This document shows, piece after piece, positions 1-10,995 of a stretch of DNA of 64,000 nt. The stretch's first letter is position 1; every line of letters begins with the position of its first letter. A program made the position numbers and the translations under genes. This stretch comes from Scytalidium lignicola (taxonomy: Eukaryota > Ascomycota > Leotiomycetes), in NCBI GenBank assembly GCA_002812745.2, contig NCSJ02000011.1, positions 232,476-296,475 on the forward strand, given 5' to 3'. Below the pieces are notes generated by a model. It made no database searches. It was given only the letters and a program-made list of their open reading frames with translations, and was not told the origin of the DNA.

Positions 1-2
1 CG

Positions 3-590
3 ATTGCTGGCTCCCAGACCTGCATATATGCTGCTCGTGAAACCGTAAAGATTATTCATGATCATTATCACTACGGGCATCTTAATTCTCTATGGTACAA
101 TCTTCATTGTAGGTTATGCTTACGGATCGTTTTGTGTCGGATAATACTTATAGATATAGATATCTTTACTTCAATGGGTGTCCTGCTACATGTCCAAAGG
201 ATGGACAAACCTAGACTAGAACTATTAGGTATAGATCCGGACACAGAAACATTAGATTGCGGCATGGAATTTCTTCGATCCGCTGCAAGTACCAGTAGTT
301 TAGCTGCAAAATACGTTAAGATGTTACAGCACGTCCGAACGGGGACCAATACGGACAACACAAATAACGGATCCATGATTGTCCCTCTTAATTCTCAAAC
401 GAATAACCTTGATACACTACACCGTCAACATGTGCCTATAGAACAGTTGCAATTGCAAGCGCAAGATCTCCGAAGCCCCCTCGGCGATATTGATTTGGAT
501 GGTATGAGCTTTGATGACTTGCTCCTTGGAACCGGATTACCACATGATGTTCTCTCATTTGATTATCCCAATAGTGGATTCTTCCTGTGA
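3..590 (+). CDS. Fungal-specific transcription factor, C-terminal part (5' end outside window)
   Basis: Partial gene. Exons 3-108 and 160-590 join through a 51-bp GT-AG intron (109-159) and restore the phrase SLWYNLHYIFTSMGVLL, which is the conserved end of the fungal-specific transcription factor middle homology region. Upstream, CIYAARETVKIIHDHY is the matching helix of the same domain. The remaining ~140 residues are a hydrophilic tail rich in Q, N, D and L, ending in an acidic stretch (DIDLDGMSFDDLLLGTGL) that resembles an activation segment. Such proteins normally carry an N-terminal Zn2Cys6 binuclear cluster that binds CGG-type DNA sites in the nucleus; that part lies before base 1 and cannot be checked. 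The target pathway is unknown. The neighbouring OPT transporter could be a target, but nothing in the sequence shows that. Confidence 0.8.
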   Translation: MAGSQTCIYAARETVKIIHDHYHYGHLNSLWYNLHCRLCLRIVLCRIILIDIDIFTSMGVLLHVQRMDKPRLELLGIDPDTETLDCGMEFLRSAASTSSLAAKYVKMLQHVRTGTNTDNTNNGSMIVPLNSQTNNLDTLHRQHVPIEQLQLQAQDLRSPLGDIDLDGMSFDDLLLGTGLPHDVLSFDYPNSGFFL

Positions 591-1177
591 TTTAATGGAA
601 ATAATCTCCCTACTATCCTTTTTGACAACTTAAGTTTCCTTTTATCAAGAGCTTGGGGTATAGCATCTACTATAGATGCTCAAAAAGCATGGGTATCGTA
701 TTTCTGGTTTCAAAATTAATAAGGGCTATAATATAGAACGCGGGCTGGAGCCAACTTCGGTACAAGATTTCGAATATGATTACGATTTCCAGTAACACTT
801 AATCCGAGGGGGAAAAGAAGTCTATATTACGGTAGTTGAGCCTTTCTACGAAGTAAGCGGCAAGGCAAGGTTTGGTTGCGAGAACTGTAAGAGTATCTAT
901 AGGAAACGCACATAAATTGAATACTAACTATTACAACTTGATAAATCCTTCCTCGTCTAAATATTGCTAGAGTAGTTTCTAGGAATATGCTCTATTCTAT
1001 ATATCGAGTGATAATAATATATAAAAGTCCCTTTCATTAAGACTCTCTATCAAAGTTATTATAATGAAAAGAAATATAGTAAAATATGTTAGAATATTCA
1101 GGTTTTGCCATCTTGCCTCTTACACGACTCTCTTCTCTCTTTAACTCAATCTTCCTGTATGCAGAGCCTTTCTGGTT
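591..1177. other. AT-rich intergenic spacer
   Basis: This spacer lies between the 3' ends of the transcription factor and the OPT transporter, which converge here. It should hold both 3' UTRs. No open reading frame, RNA gene or repeat was recognised. Confidence 0.6.
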
Positions 1178-3740
1178 TTATAAGCTATTCTTCAACGCGG
1201 GATTATACATGCAATAATCTACATTATTGATATGGTTACCCGGCCAAGCAGGAAAGGGAACAGCAGTTCCCGAACCTCCTGCAACTGCAAAGGTCAACAA
1301 GAACACCAGTATCTGGGTGCCTCCTTCCATGGCTGCAGAGAAAAGGTAGTTCCATTTAACAAAGGTCTTAGGTTTGTATCTGCGAAGATAGAATTGGCCG
1401 AAGGCACCGATAAGATAGTAACTTAGGTTGGCGGAGCTGACACCAAAAGCGAGGTAACCAAGATACCACAGGATGATAGATGAATTGAGATAGGACCAAA
1501 TACGTTGGTTTTCAAACAATCGATTCATGAAGTAGAAGGGAAAGGGGATGATGAAACCGACCAGGTAGGCGATAGTTACCCAAGAATAGCGGGCACCTAG
1601 GGAGAACATATTAGGAGCAATAGACCAGGCAATAGCAAGGGTGTTGAATTGTTGAACATTAGTTCCGGACCAGATGTTAGTGCCTTCAACAGAGACCAGA
1701 ATGTGCGCCTGATTTTTAACAACTCTGCAAATATATGAGATGGAAGTTGTAGTCACAAGTCGTAGCGAAATAAACTTACATGTTCATAATCACATAATTT
1801 AAAACTGCACCATAGATGCAACCAATTACCTGAGTGGCAAAGGCGCACTTAGGAGATAGCTTGTTTTGTTGAGCAAGTTTGAGATCACGTAGGAGATATA
1901 AACCCTGGGTGAGAGCATTGTAGCTATACGTGGTAAAGTACATGTTAGCTAGCGGCCTACCAGGAAACATGTACCCAGCAAGCATCTGAAAAACAGGTTG
2001 CATGTTGAAACCAAAACCTGTAGTGGCGTATTGAGCACCGAAGATGATTATGGATACAACGTTTAAGATGGTACCAATGAGGAAGCCCCACCACGGAAGG
2101 GTTGATTTTATATTATGTGTGAAGATAATCCCAACAATCCAGCTGACAGCGAAAATACAAAAATACCAGAAGTTTGGTACTTCATTATAATCAAGCGTTA
2201 GCTTATAGTGTGGATCAATGTTCGGGTCATTCCGGATCTTCTCTTTCTCTTCTTTCGTACGGCCGCGATAGCCCTTCCAGAAGAAATAAGTCGAAGAGGT
2301 CATGGATTTTTTGAAGGTATCAAGGGTAATCCAAGCCCACCCGAGCTTAATATCGTTATAGTTCCATAAAAACATATGAACGAAGGTAGCTGTAAAACCA
2401 GCACTGGTGGTGATAAGATAGGAGACGTAGGTACCAGTTAGCCATGGTAAACCAACCGCATCTACTAAAGTTTCATCGATACGAAATTCGGAATTCAAAA
2501 TTAAAGACTCGTTATACAGCACATAGTTGGTGAAGTTTGAGGAAGTATTGAAGAGTTGCGGAGACAGGAAAGGGAAATCCTGGGACCTCCAGATATTATT
2601 ATAGTATATTCCCATGAAAAGCATGACGCATCCAAGATAACCGATGAAGGAGTTTACTAATGTCTGGAACGGTATCCAGAGCGGTGACCCGGATCCGGCA
2701 ATATAACTCCAATCAAAAGAGATAGATAGGAATCCCAAACCCTCATTGGCCTGAGCGCCGCCAAACAGGTTGGTAAAGACAAGGTTTCGTTGCTTTGCCA
2801 AACAGAAGACCGAAACACCACCCAAAAGAGGGAAGATATACTGCTTTTCGTCAGCAAGAATTTTCTAGGGAATGAAATTGGAGTCAAATAACCATACCTC
2901 CGGAAACCACTCCCAACAAAACAAGGCAACAAAAACTATCCAAAACATGCCAAACCGTTTTCTTGTCTCGGTCCAAGGTCTGTGCAGGGTCTCAAATACA
3001 GTGGTTATAGGCAAGTTGGCGGGATAGAACATCTTTGTAGGCCAGAGAAGAGCCTTGCGCAACATTCCAGCGACACCATAGCCAATGAGTTGAGATGATA
3101 TGGTGATGAGAATACCAGCAGCCTGAGTGGGATTACCTCTATAGAATAGCTTCTGCACTGCCAAAGCTTCTGTTGCTAGTGCGGAAACGGCAGCAGCTGA
3201 TGCCATGAGAACAGCGGCTGTGTGTTCCTTGCGGTTCCAAGGGCCAGGGTTGAGAAAATGTCCAATCAGGCCGCATCGTGGTATTAATGTCGCCATGGCT
3301 TTTCCAAGAAAATGAGCAAGGACGGTCAAGAACATGGCCGACACAAAGACCGTTACGGCCCTGAAGTAGAAGACTTCCTGCAAAACAGAAGCGAATGTCG
3401 AGAGGCTGAGTCCTACAACAAGTCAGCTAATGATGGCTTAGACTTTATCACAGCTCAAGGTATTCTTACCGATGAAAAACATACGAAAAGTCCATGGGTT
3501 CAGTGTCGGGTCATCATCAACATGGATAACAGTGGTTACGATATCCTGTGTAGTATCTAGGATGCATGGATGTTCTTTCCCGACTTCTTGGACTTCAGGA
3601 TCTTTACTATTGGGGGCTTTTCTTAAAATAAGCTCCTCAGTTTTGCTTACATTCTCCTCATCGTGCGACTCGTTGTGAGTGTTGTTAATGCTAGTCGTCA
3701 TCTCATCAAATATCACACCCTCTCTATCTTTCTTAGACAT
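1178..3740 (-). CDS. OPT-family oligopeptide transporter
   Basis: Four exons: 3740-3470, 3412-2898, 2840-1780 and 1724-1178. They total 2394 nt and encode 797 aa, a normal length for the family. The N-terminus is a ~95-residue hydrophilic cytosolic segment (start MSKKDREGV). About 14-16 hydrophobic segments follow. Family motifs are visible: DDPTLNPWTFRMFFIG at the first membrane segment, NPGPWNRKEH, SISFDWSYI, NIWRSQDFPFLS, FPGRPLANMYF and EGTNIWSG near the end. Members are proton-coupled plasma membrane importers of small peptides, glutathione or metal-chelate peptides; the substrate cannot be told from sequence. Each junction uses a good GT-AG signal, and the third join (ATA codon split) continues NYVIMNIVVKNQ in frame. 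The gene appears intact. Confidence 0.92.
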
Positions 3741-4839
3741 CTTTATAGTGGATGAGACCAAGGATGCTAAAGACAAGGAGATCCGTAGGGTAGTTGGCTC
3801 GATTACTGTAACTCCTGAAAGGAATGGAACAATATCGAGTGAGCAGGCTGTTCTAGTTATAGTGGTTTGCGGATATTTCACTACCTAAATTTGCTATCGT
3901 GCCANTTTTTTTAGGGTAATAACACACCCAACTAAGCCTTCTGCAATTTCTTACTAGTAGGGCACCTGTTTACAGTATGATCTTTGTTTCACTGGTTGGT
4001 TACTTGGCTTGAGAATTTATGTAGGGCTAATCCTGTCTCAGATGCCGTTGATGATGGCCTATAATAAAATTAAGGGGCCACTCATATGGGCTGTGTCAAA
4101 TCCTTCATACCAATCTAAATGCGTCGAATCAGACCTATCATGCACCTATAAAACACTCGGGCATGTCTGTATACATACGTGTACGGCAATGAGAGGTGGA
4201 TGGTTGGTTACACAAGCCTCACGTAGACATGACGGAGGGTGACTCCGGGAACAGCGACACAGTACTACCGACTCGAGAAGGAATATTATCTATATCTAGA
4301 ATGCCATCTGATAAACCATCAATAAGCTTGCATTTGAGCTTTATTGACAAATAATAGCTTGTCTGTTGAATTGGGTTGAGTCAACGTCAAACCCTTTCGT
4401 CCAGTATCTGTTTGTCAGATGGTGACCTTTTCCCGTAATTATAGCTGCCTTCTAAGGTGTACTCTATCGTCCTTTGCACTAGCTTACAGCTTTCTTTCCG
4501 TTTTAACCCTTGTGGCATAAGTAGTACACAGTCGTAGAGAATGGCTTCATGCCAGGTGGCCAAAGTAGTGGAACGCACTCGTCGGCTTTCCATTTGATCA
4601 TGCATGTGGCTTGTATTAATGGATAATGATCCTACCTTATAATTTATTTGAGGTATTGAAATCTGTTCTATATGGACAATATGCCAAACCAATGATAAGT
4701 AGCAGGAGCACCACAACAATCTTATTGCGGGTAGAGAGTGACATCTTCCTGTTCAATTTGTGTCGCCCTTGAAGGATTCTCGTGAAAGGTCTAGACTGCA
4801 GGTCAGGGACTTGAAAATTTTCAGCTATCTTGACTTCAC
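3741..4839. other. Intergenic spacer with one N
   Basis: This holds the OPT promoter side and the region downstream of the NLR-like gene. A single N at 3905 precedes a T run. Only short reading frames without codon structure are present. No RNA gene or repeat was recognised. Confidence 0.5.
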
Positions 4840-7800
4840 TTACATTGGCAGTTCAATTCCAGTTCCAGCAGTATCGACATCATATGAAGTATCAAGGTAT
4901 TCCTGGCAATTTTTATATATGGAGTGTCCCTTCCCGAGTGAAGTTCCCGCGATTAAGGCCGTGTTTCTAATAATTTGGCCTGCTGTGCGTTTATCTCCTG
5001 TCTTTCGAAGAATATTTGCTAATATAGGAGCGACATCAAGGGTCTCAATATGCTCATAACCAAAAATATTCTCCATTGATACAATTGCTTTGACTGCATA
5101 CTCCATGGCATCAGTATAGCGGTCAGCCTCACAATGGACTGCTGCTAGATTCGAAGCTGCTCGCCAAGTGAGAACATGTTCCTCGCCAACGAGCTCCCTC
5201 AGTCCTTCAAACGCTTCCGTGTGGGCCCGAAATGCTTCTTCGAGCTTTCCGAGCTTTCGATAGATAACACCCAGGCAATCTAGCGAACACAGAGTACTCT
5301 GGTTCTTGTTGCCAAGAATAGAACGCCGACCTTCAAACGCTTTCGACAAGCAGACTTCAGCTTCATCTAGTTTTCCACGAAATCCAAGGCAATTTCCTAG
5401 ATTGTTGTACACTCGCAATGTGTCTAATGAAAGTCCTTGACACTGTATCAGGCCAGCTAGCGTAACTCGGTATAGATTTTCTGCATCCTCCAGGTACTCT
5501 AAGTTAGTGTAAACATCTGCAAGGAAACTCGCCGCCTGCCATGTCTCAAAGCTATCTGAGCCTAAAACTTTCATTCTTATTTCGTATACCACTTCGCAGA
5601 TAGGCTTAGCATCTGCAAAGCGACCATTTTGGGCTTTAAACCGGGCAAGGTCGAGCCACTTCTCTAGCATCTGGAGATCTTCCCGTGTTCCGGTAAGTAA
5701 GTTTCCACTGGGAATGCCATATAAATAGGATTCCAGCATTTTTTCAGCTATCTCAGTGCGGCCTCTCCAGTTATAATAGTCTATCAATGCAAATTCTGTC
5801 GCAAAAGTGGCAGGATTAAATCTACCGAATCTATCTCGACTCAATCGAACCTCCCTTTCAAGCAGATTTCCAAAAATGTCACCTGAGAGAAAGTTTATTT
5901 GTAATTTTAATCTTTTCACGCACGGGTGTTCACATCTAGCTGTGGCCCATTTTCGAATTCGACTCTGGATGCTGACTAGGGTGGATCCAAAGTTAACGGA
6001 ACCTAATTCCTTTCGACGAAACTCAATAAAACTTTTCAACCAGATCTGAGCTCTTTGGCTGCCTAAGAAGGAATATAGCGTATTCAAAGATGAGGGCGAT
6101 AGAGGAGCTTCCAGCATATGATCTAGCCAGTGAACCACCGCATATTGAAGTAAAGGAAATTTCTGCTGCAGACTAGAGTCATCTCGGGGATTACAGTCCA
6201 GAGGAACATTTTGTAACGTTAAATAATGCAGACACAGAGTTCCAAGCTCTTCTGATATATTTGCCCAAACTCCATGCTGAGAAGTTTCTAGGACGTCCAA
6301 ATTTCGTGCTTCGGCATCTGTTAATTGAAGTACATATTCTCGGAAGGAGTAATGACACAGTTTAACAGTATTGTTCTCAGCATCAACTTCTACCAACGGA
6401 TGGCATTGACGTATCATTGTCTCGATTGAAATGATTTTTTCGTCCTCCGAAACTTGAGATGAACTTTGATTCAGTATAATCGCTTCTGCAATTTCCTGCA
6501 ATTTTAAAGGCCTCTGGGCTGCCACTGTCCAGCGGAGTATTTTCATTATCCAAGGCTTTTGCATTGGGCGAAGAGGGCAAATATTTTCGAGTATTGATTT
6601 ATAAAGAGCCGATATACCAACTGGAAGTGCTTTCATGTGTCGTTTAAGCTCCTTGTAGGTTGCATGATCGTCTAATTGGTCAAGAACTAGCCGATGCCAC
6701 AGGAACATCCCTTCTGCTTTCTGAGTGATGTCCGTTAGAAGGCGTTGTCGGAATTCCAAATCCAGACTAGATATCAATTTGCTAGAGTCGAAATAAGATT
6801 TTACTATGCTTGCAATATCCGCCATGACATCCTCCTTTGTGATTTTGATTGAGTAGGACGTAGACTCTTCGAAGTTCGTCGGAAACCTAGTGCGGCTAAA
6901 CACAGCTACCTTTGCTAGAATAGAAAGACTGGTCAAGCTTTTAACAAGACTGTCTTTATCGATACATTCATCAAATCCATCTACCACAAAATAGGATGGA
7001 TGAGTCTTGCACACGACTTGAAGAATCCTCTGAAGATCCTCTGTAGAAGCAATCTCAGCGCTACTCTGAGTGTATCCATCCCACAATATATCTGCAATTT
7101 TGCCGTTTATTGGATCGGACAAAAGAAGCTGAGATACGAAGACACGACAAACACTACTTGAATCTATGAGTGTCGGATCGGTGCGTGAGCAGAAGAAATA
7201 TGCCACCTTAGACGCAGTCGTGGTTTGTAAATGGTCTATCATGAACCCACTTAAAACTAGTCGCCCAGTGCGTTAATATTTGCCAATTTGGGCGAATTGG
7301 CAGCACTTACCGGTTTTTCCTCCTCCTGGTATTCCGGTAACCCACAGCATATTCAACTTGCCGACAGTTTGGTAAGTACTATCAAACCAGCATTTGAAAT
7401 CGTTGTTGTCCAAAATCCAGCGACAAGTTCCAGCATGACGAAGACTTCTTGCTCGTTCAAAACTCCTCTCGTTATTAGACGTCGCATGGATCCACAGCAA
7501 GAGTTGCTTTCGTCGTTGGACTGCCAAAGAGCGAAAATAATTAGTGTCACAAATAATATTTTCAAGTCAATCTAACTCAACTGCGAGTCCTAGGTGCCTC
7601 TGGGAGATGAATAAAAGCAATACATACGCATATGCAGAGTTTCGCCCGTTTCTCGTAACAACCTCGCTTGACCAGCTTCCACTTCAAAGTTTTTATAGTG
7701 CTCGGCAGCCGCTTGTAATCCTGCTGCATTAACCTCGCTCTCTAAATATTGTCTGTTCTTCCTGAAGTTCTGGATCATAGCGCCGAATTCGGACTCAAAA

Positions 7801-8522
7801 GTTTTCCAAAAGGACTTGACCGAAGGATCCCGCGGCTCTCGTGGTGTTACTTGAACTTGTCAATGCATATTTCAACACTGGACAGATACTTTGGGAATGA
7901 TACGTGATCCATCCTTCCCACTCTGTGTCAAAAAGACGTTGCGCACTTTAACGCAAAAGTCAATTGTATCCACATATACCTTTACTAGTGCGGATTGTAC
8001 ACCACTCCTGCCTGGAAATAGGTTGTTGTACTCGATAAATCGCGGTAAATTTTCACCAACTTCCCCTAACATGTCCAACAAACGATCAACATATTGACTA
8101 AAGTTTTGCACGGCCTGTGGATCCCAGTTAGAGTTGTGATGTTGGCCCTTCCTTTGGGAGCAACATACTTGCAGGAGGAGACGGATAGTGCCCCAAATAG
8201 GTGCTAGAAAAAGTGGACTCGTATTGACAAAAACGTCAATAGCCTTCCCGTAAGAATCAAGAGATACGACCAGTATCTGAAGGCACTTCATAATAGGTTT
8301 TCCCCGATACTTTGAGGCGTACCATTTTTCCAAGTTCAATATCTCCTGCTTTACATCATCTACAGTAGCAATTTCTAACTGCTGCCGATCATGCTTTGAC
8401 AGACGATCAAGATATTGGGCCCTAGCAAGGTCCCAGGCCCCCTTACGGGGAATATCTCCCTCTGGCATCTGCATGGGTGTAGTACGTTTGGGTGTATACA
8501 AAATTTCTCTCCTTGTGGACAA
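4840..8522 (-). CDS. NLR-like STAND protein: DUF7708-NACHT-TPR
   Basis: Four exons (8522-7904, 7855-7628, 7520-7311, 7256-4840) sum to 3474 nt, encoding 1157 aa. Residues ~75-205 match the fungal NLR N-terminal domain DUF7708 (YGKAIDVFVNTSPLFLAPIWG, then GENLPRFIEY and DTIDFCVKVRNVF). A NACHT-type P-loop, LWVTGIPGGGKT, sits near residues 340-351 and is split by an intron just after GKT. The Walker B is YFVVDGFDECID (~441-452). The C-terminal ~300 residues are kinesin-light-chain-type TPR repeats of ~42 aa (LGVIYRKLGKLEEAFRAHTEAF, LAAVHCEADRYTDAMEYAVKA). By family knowledge such proteins are nucleotide-switched sensors; several fungal NLRs act in nonself recognition and programmed cell death. 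Here both nucleotide-binding motifs are intact and the repeats are diverged. The first intron junction could shift by 6 nt at the acceptor. Confidence 0.88.
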
Positions 8523-9027
8523 GCTTTGCCTATATCACTTGAAGCCTCAAGTTTAGGACCTTTTTGCATAAGGCCAACTCATTTGACCGACCTAATCTTT
8601 TCACTTTCAGGTGCCTGCACTCGGATCAATGGGGATTTTATATGACCCCAACGACAAAAGTCCAATCATGGAAAGACACGCCAACCAAATTGTCCATCCT
8701 GACGACATCAACATAATCTACCACCAAATAGATAATGCCTCCGAGGATCGTATTAAGCCACAATTTCTACGAATTCATGAGTCAACACGTACTTGGTGTC
8801 GTGGGAGCATTTGATTGCCCAAATTCATCAAGAGGGTGGTGAGGGATAATTTCAATTCGATCAAAATTGTTACTCAGCCTCATAGCTCCCCACCCTCAAG
8901 TTGAGTGCAATCCCTTAGGTATAGGCATATATATATAATCAAAATATATTTCAGGTTGCTAATGACAGACGTTAATGAAGAAATCCCTACATGACGATAA
9001 TACTATGAGCCATTTCAGCTAGCCAGG
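8523..9027. promoter_or_regulatory. Divergent promoter between NLR-like gene and orphan gene
   Basis: This 505-bp gap separates the start codons of two genes transcribed away from each other. It must contain both promoters. A 67-codon open frame inside it shows no recognisable family and was not called. Confidence 0.5.
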
Positions 9028-9813
9028 ATGATCTCAACTGACTACGATGCAACTTTCTTTGACCATCTTCCGGATATTCCCCAAAGTTACCATCGGCTGA
9101 TTTTCCGTAATGGCCCTCAGCATATCTCTAAAGCCATCCATCCGCTATTTATCCGGTACGGAGTCACGGATATTTTTGGCGTGCGACTCCTCCATCGACA
9201 TTATTTGCTATCGTCGAATGAACGTATAGTACAACGAGGAGATGTAGCTGCTCCATGGCCTCTGGACCGAATTCAATTCGCAAAGACGAAGGGCCATGTA
9301 ATTCCTTCATCATGGCTATTCCGTAACGGCAACGCATATCCTTACGAGTTCTCTTTCGTTGCGAAATCGGAAAATCACGATCCTGCTACTCTCCTCCAAC
9401 TTAATGATTACGAAAATTTCTTTTCTGATTTTTGCAAGCTTTTGCAAAAGTATCAGTTGTGTGATGTTCTTGGTCTCTGTCTTTTGGACAGGCCAAGGCG
9501 TCCTCGTGAAGGTTCTACGTTGGAAATAAACTTGGATGCTGATAGAATTAGCATCAATCTTCCTAGCTCTGATATAGGACACGGGTTAGAAGACTTGACA
9601 TCAGTGATAGAGAATGAGGGGAGTGATATTCCTGCGGCCTGGTGCTTTTATGATATTTTTCCAGAGGAAAGAGATGCAGGAGATTACCAAGCACCTACAA
9701 GTGAGGAAGCCTTCAGAGGCATCATCTGTCGTCATGTCTGCACATCCGTGCATCATTTCGACCCCAAAGGAAAGAATACGATGATATCGCATACGGAAGC
9801 TATTTGGAGTTAA
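9028..9813 (+). CDS. Conserved-looking hypothetical protein with internal duplication
   Basis: Single-exon frame of 261 aa; I do not recognise a named domain. It shows two similar halves. Around residues 40-115 the pattern is RYGVTDIFGVRLLHRH ... VIPSSWLFRNG; around residues 135-225 it is KYQLCDVLGLCLLDRP ... DIPAAWCFYDI. Each half thus has a Y-x-hydrophobic-D-hydrophobic-hydrophobic-G-x-x-LL-x-R turn followed ~60 residues later by IP-x-x-W-x-F. There is no signal peptide or membrane segment, so it is probably soluble and cytosolic or nuclear. It is transcribed divergently from the NLR-like gene over 505 bp, which raises the possibility of a shared role, but that is inference only. Confidence 0.65.
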   Translation: MISTDYDATFFDHLPDIPQSYHRLIFRNGPQHISKAIHPLFIRYGVTDIFGVRLLHRHYLLSSNERIVQRGDVAAPWPLDRIQFAKTKGHVIPSSWLFRNGNAYPYEFSFVAKSENHDPATLLQLNDYENFFSDFCKLLQKYQLCDVLGLCLLDRPRRPREGSTLEINLDADRISINLPSSDIGHGLEDLTSVIENEGSDIPAAWCFYDIFPEERDAGDYQAPTSEEAFRGIICRHVCTSVHHFDPKGKNTMISHTEAIWS

Positions 9814-10995
9814 ACGAGTTTTTTTACAGTGACCTACTAGTTTGATGAAATATCAATACACTGATGTCTTCAAATTGCCTCACTTGTACTCCACTAGAAA
9901 TAAATATGCTGCAAATAGACAATAATTGATCCATTTGCTATAAGTAAACTGCTTTGTTTTTAGATGGTAATGTTAGATGTGGCCTTGGAATTTTGTTCTC
10001 TCGACTACAATATTCCTCCTGAATATATTCAATAGGAGTATTTAAGCCAGCATGGGTTTAAATGATGGGGATCAAGATTTGTAGATGCCCCCAATTCATT
10101 TCCCTTCTAGATGCTATGCTGGAATTTCTCATTGTATGTAGCTTTAGGATGGACCGAGCTGTTCCATCGATCCCTAATGTGATTTTAATATCGTAGGAAC
10201 ATACAAATCTTGGCCATACTTAAATGCACATGAAATAGCCGACATCGGCCCCAACACTCATCGTTGATTAAGCTTAACCACAGTAATTCGTACAGTATGC
10301 TTAACATATAGGTTAATTATTATCGGTTAACGGTTAGTTAGAGGCTAACTAGAGGTTAGAGTTAGTGAGAGATTAGTTAAGAGTTAAATTTTACTAGAGT
10401 TCATTAGAGGTAGTTACTTGTAAGTATTTTGATTATAATGTTCTGAAGTAGTGTAACTATAGAATGCTGAGGTGTTCTATAATTATAGAGAGTAATAGGG
10501 TCCCTAGAGCCTAAAGATCGCTAAAATTATAAAGCCTTTCGAGCTTTAGTCGTCAGATGCAGTCTGTGCGATAGCCAGTATCGGTAGTTTTCATGTGCAT
10601 TTAGGTAAAGTCCATGTGCATTTAAGTATGGCCTAAAAGAATTTAAGCTTGATTTGTAATGTGTTNAAAAAAAATCTTAATCGGTAACATTTGATTTTTT
10701 TTTTTCCCTGCTAGCTCGTCCTGATCCTAGCGGGTACTGCTGCCTACTTGTATATGATGTAAAATAAATGTTAAATGTGAGGTCAATATGGCCAGTGAAG
10801 CATGGTGGTCTGCCTGCTCAGACTACCGAATATTTAGCTAAATATAGTTAATACTGGCCTGTGCTCATTGAATGGTGATAGTGTGTTTAAACCTCAGGCA
10901 TCGATCCACCACGTACTGTAGAGCTTAAGTACAGTACGCGTCGCGAGCCCGCCCTCCTAGCTCTGCCATTCTAATTACTCAACACCAGCGAAAGT
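9814..10995. other. Intergenic spacer containing a MITE-like element
   Basis: AT-rich sequence. The only structure seen is the inverted-repeat element described separately, and an N at 10666 beside an A run. The last ~120 bp before the F-box gene should be its promoter. Confidence 0.5.
10212..10633. mobile_element. Candidate MITE (non-autonomous DNA element)
   Basis: The 21-mer GGCCATACTTAAATGCACATG (split as GGCCATACTTAAATG and CACATG) at 10212-10232 recurs exactly in reverse complement at 10613-10633. The similarity continues imperfectly inward for another ~25 bp (GAAATAGCCGACATCGGC on the left against GAAAACTACCGATACTGGC on the right strand). The right end has a second, slightly diverged tandem copy of the terminal 21-mer at 10592-10612. 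The ~420-bp body has no reading frame and is full of GTTAG/CTAAC-like words. Size, AT content and inverted ends fit a miniature inverted-repeat element. No clear target-site duplication was found, so the superfamily is unknown. Confidence 0.55.

Noticed and set aside
4009..4242. 77-codon frame between the OPT and NLR genes
   Set aside because: No family signature and no supporting splice or start context.
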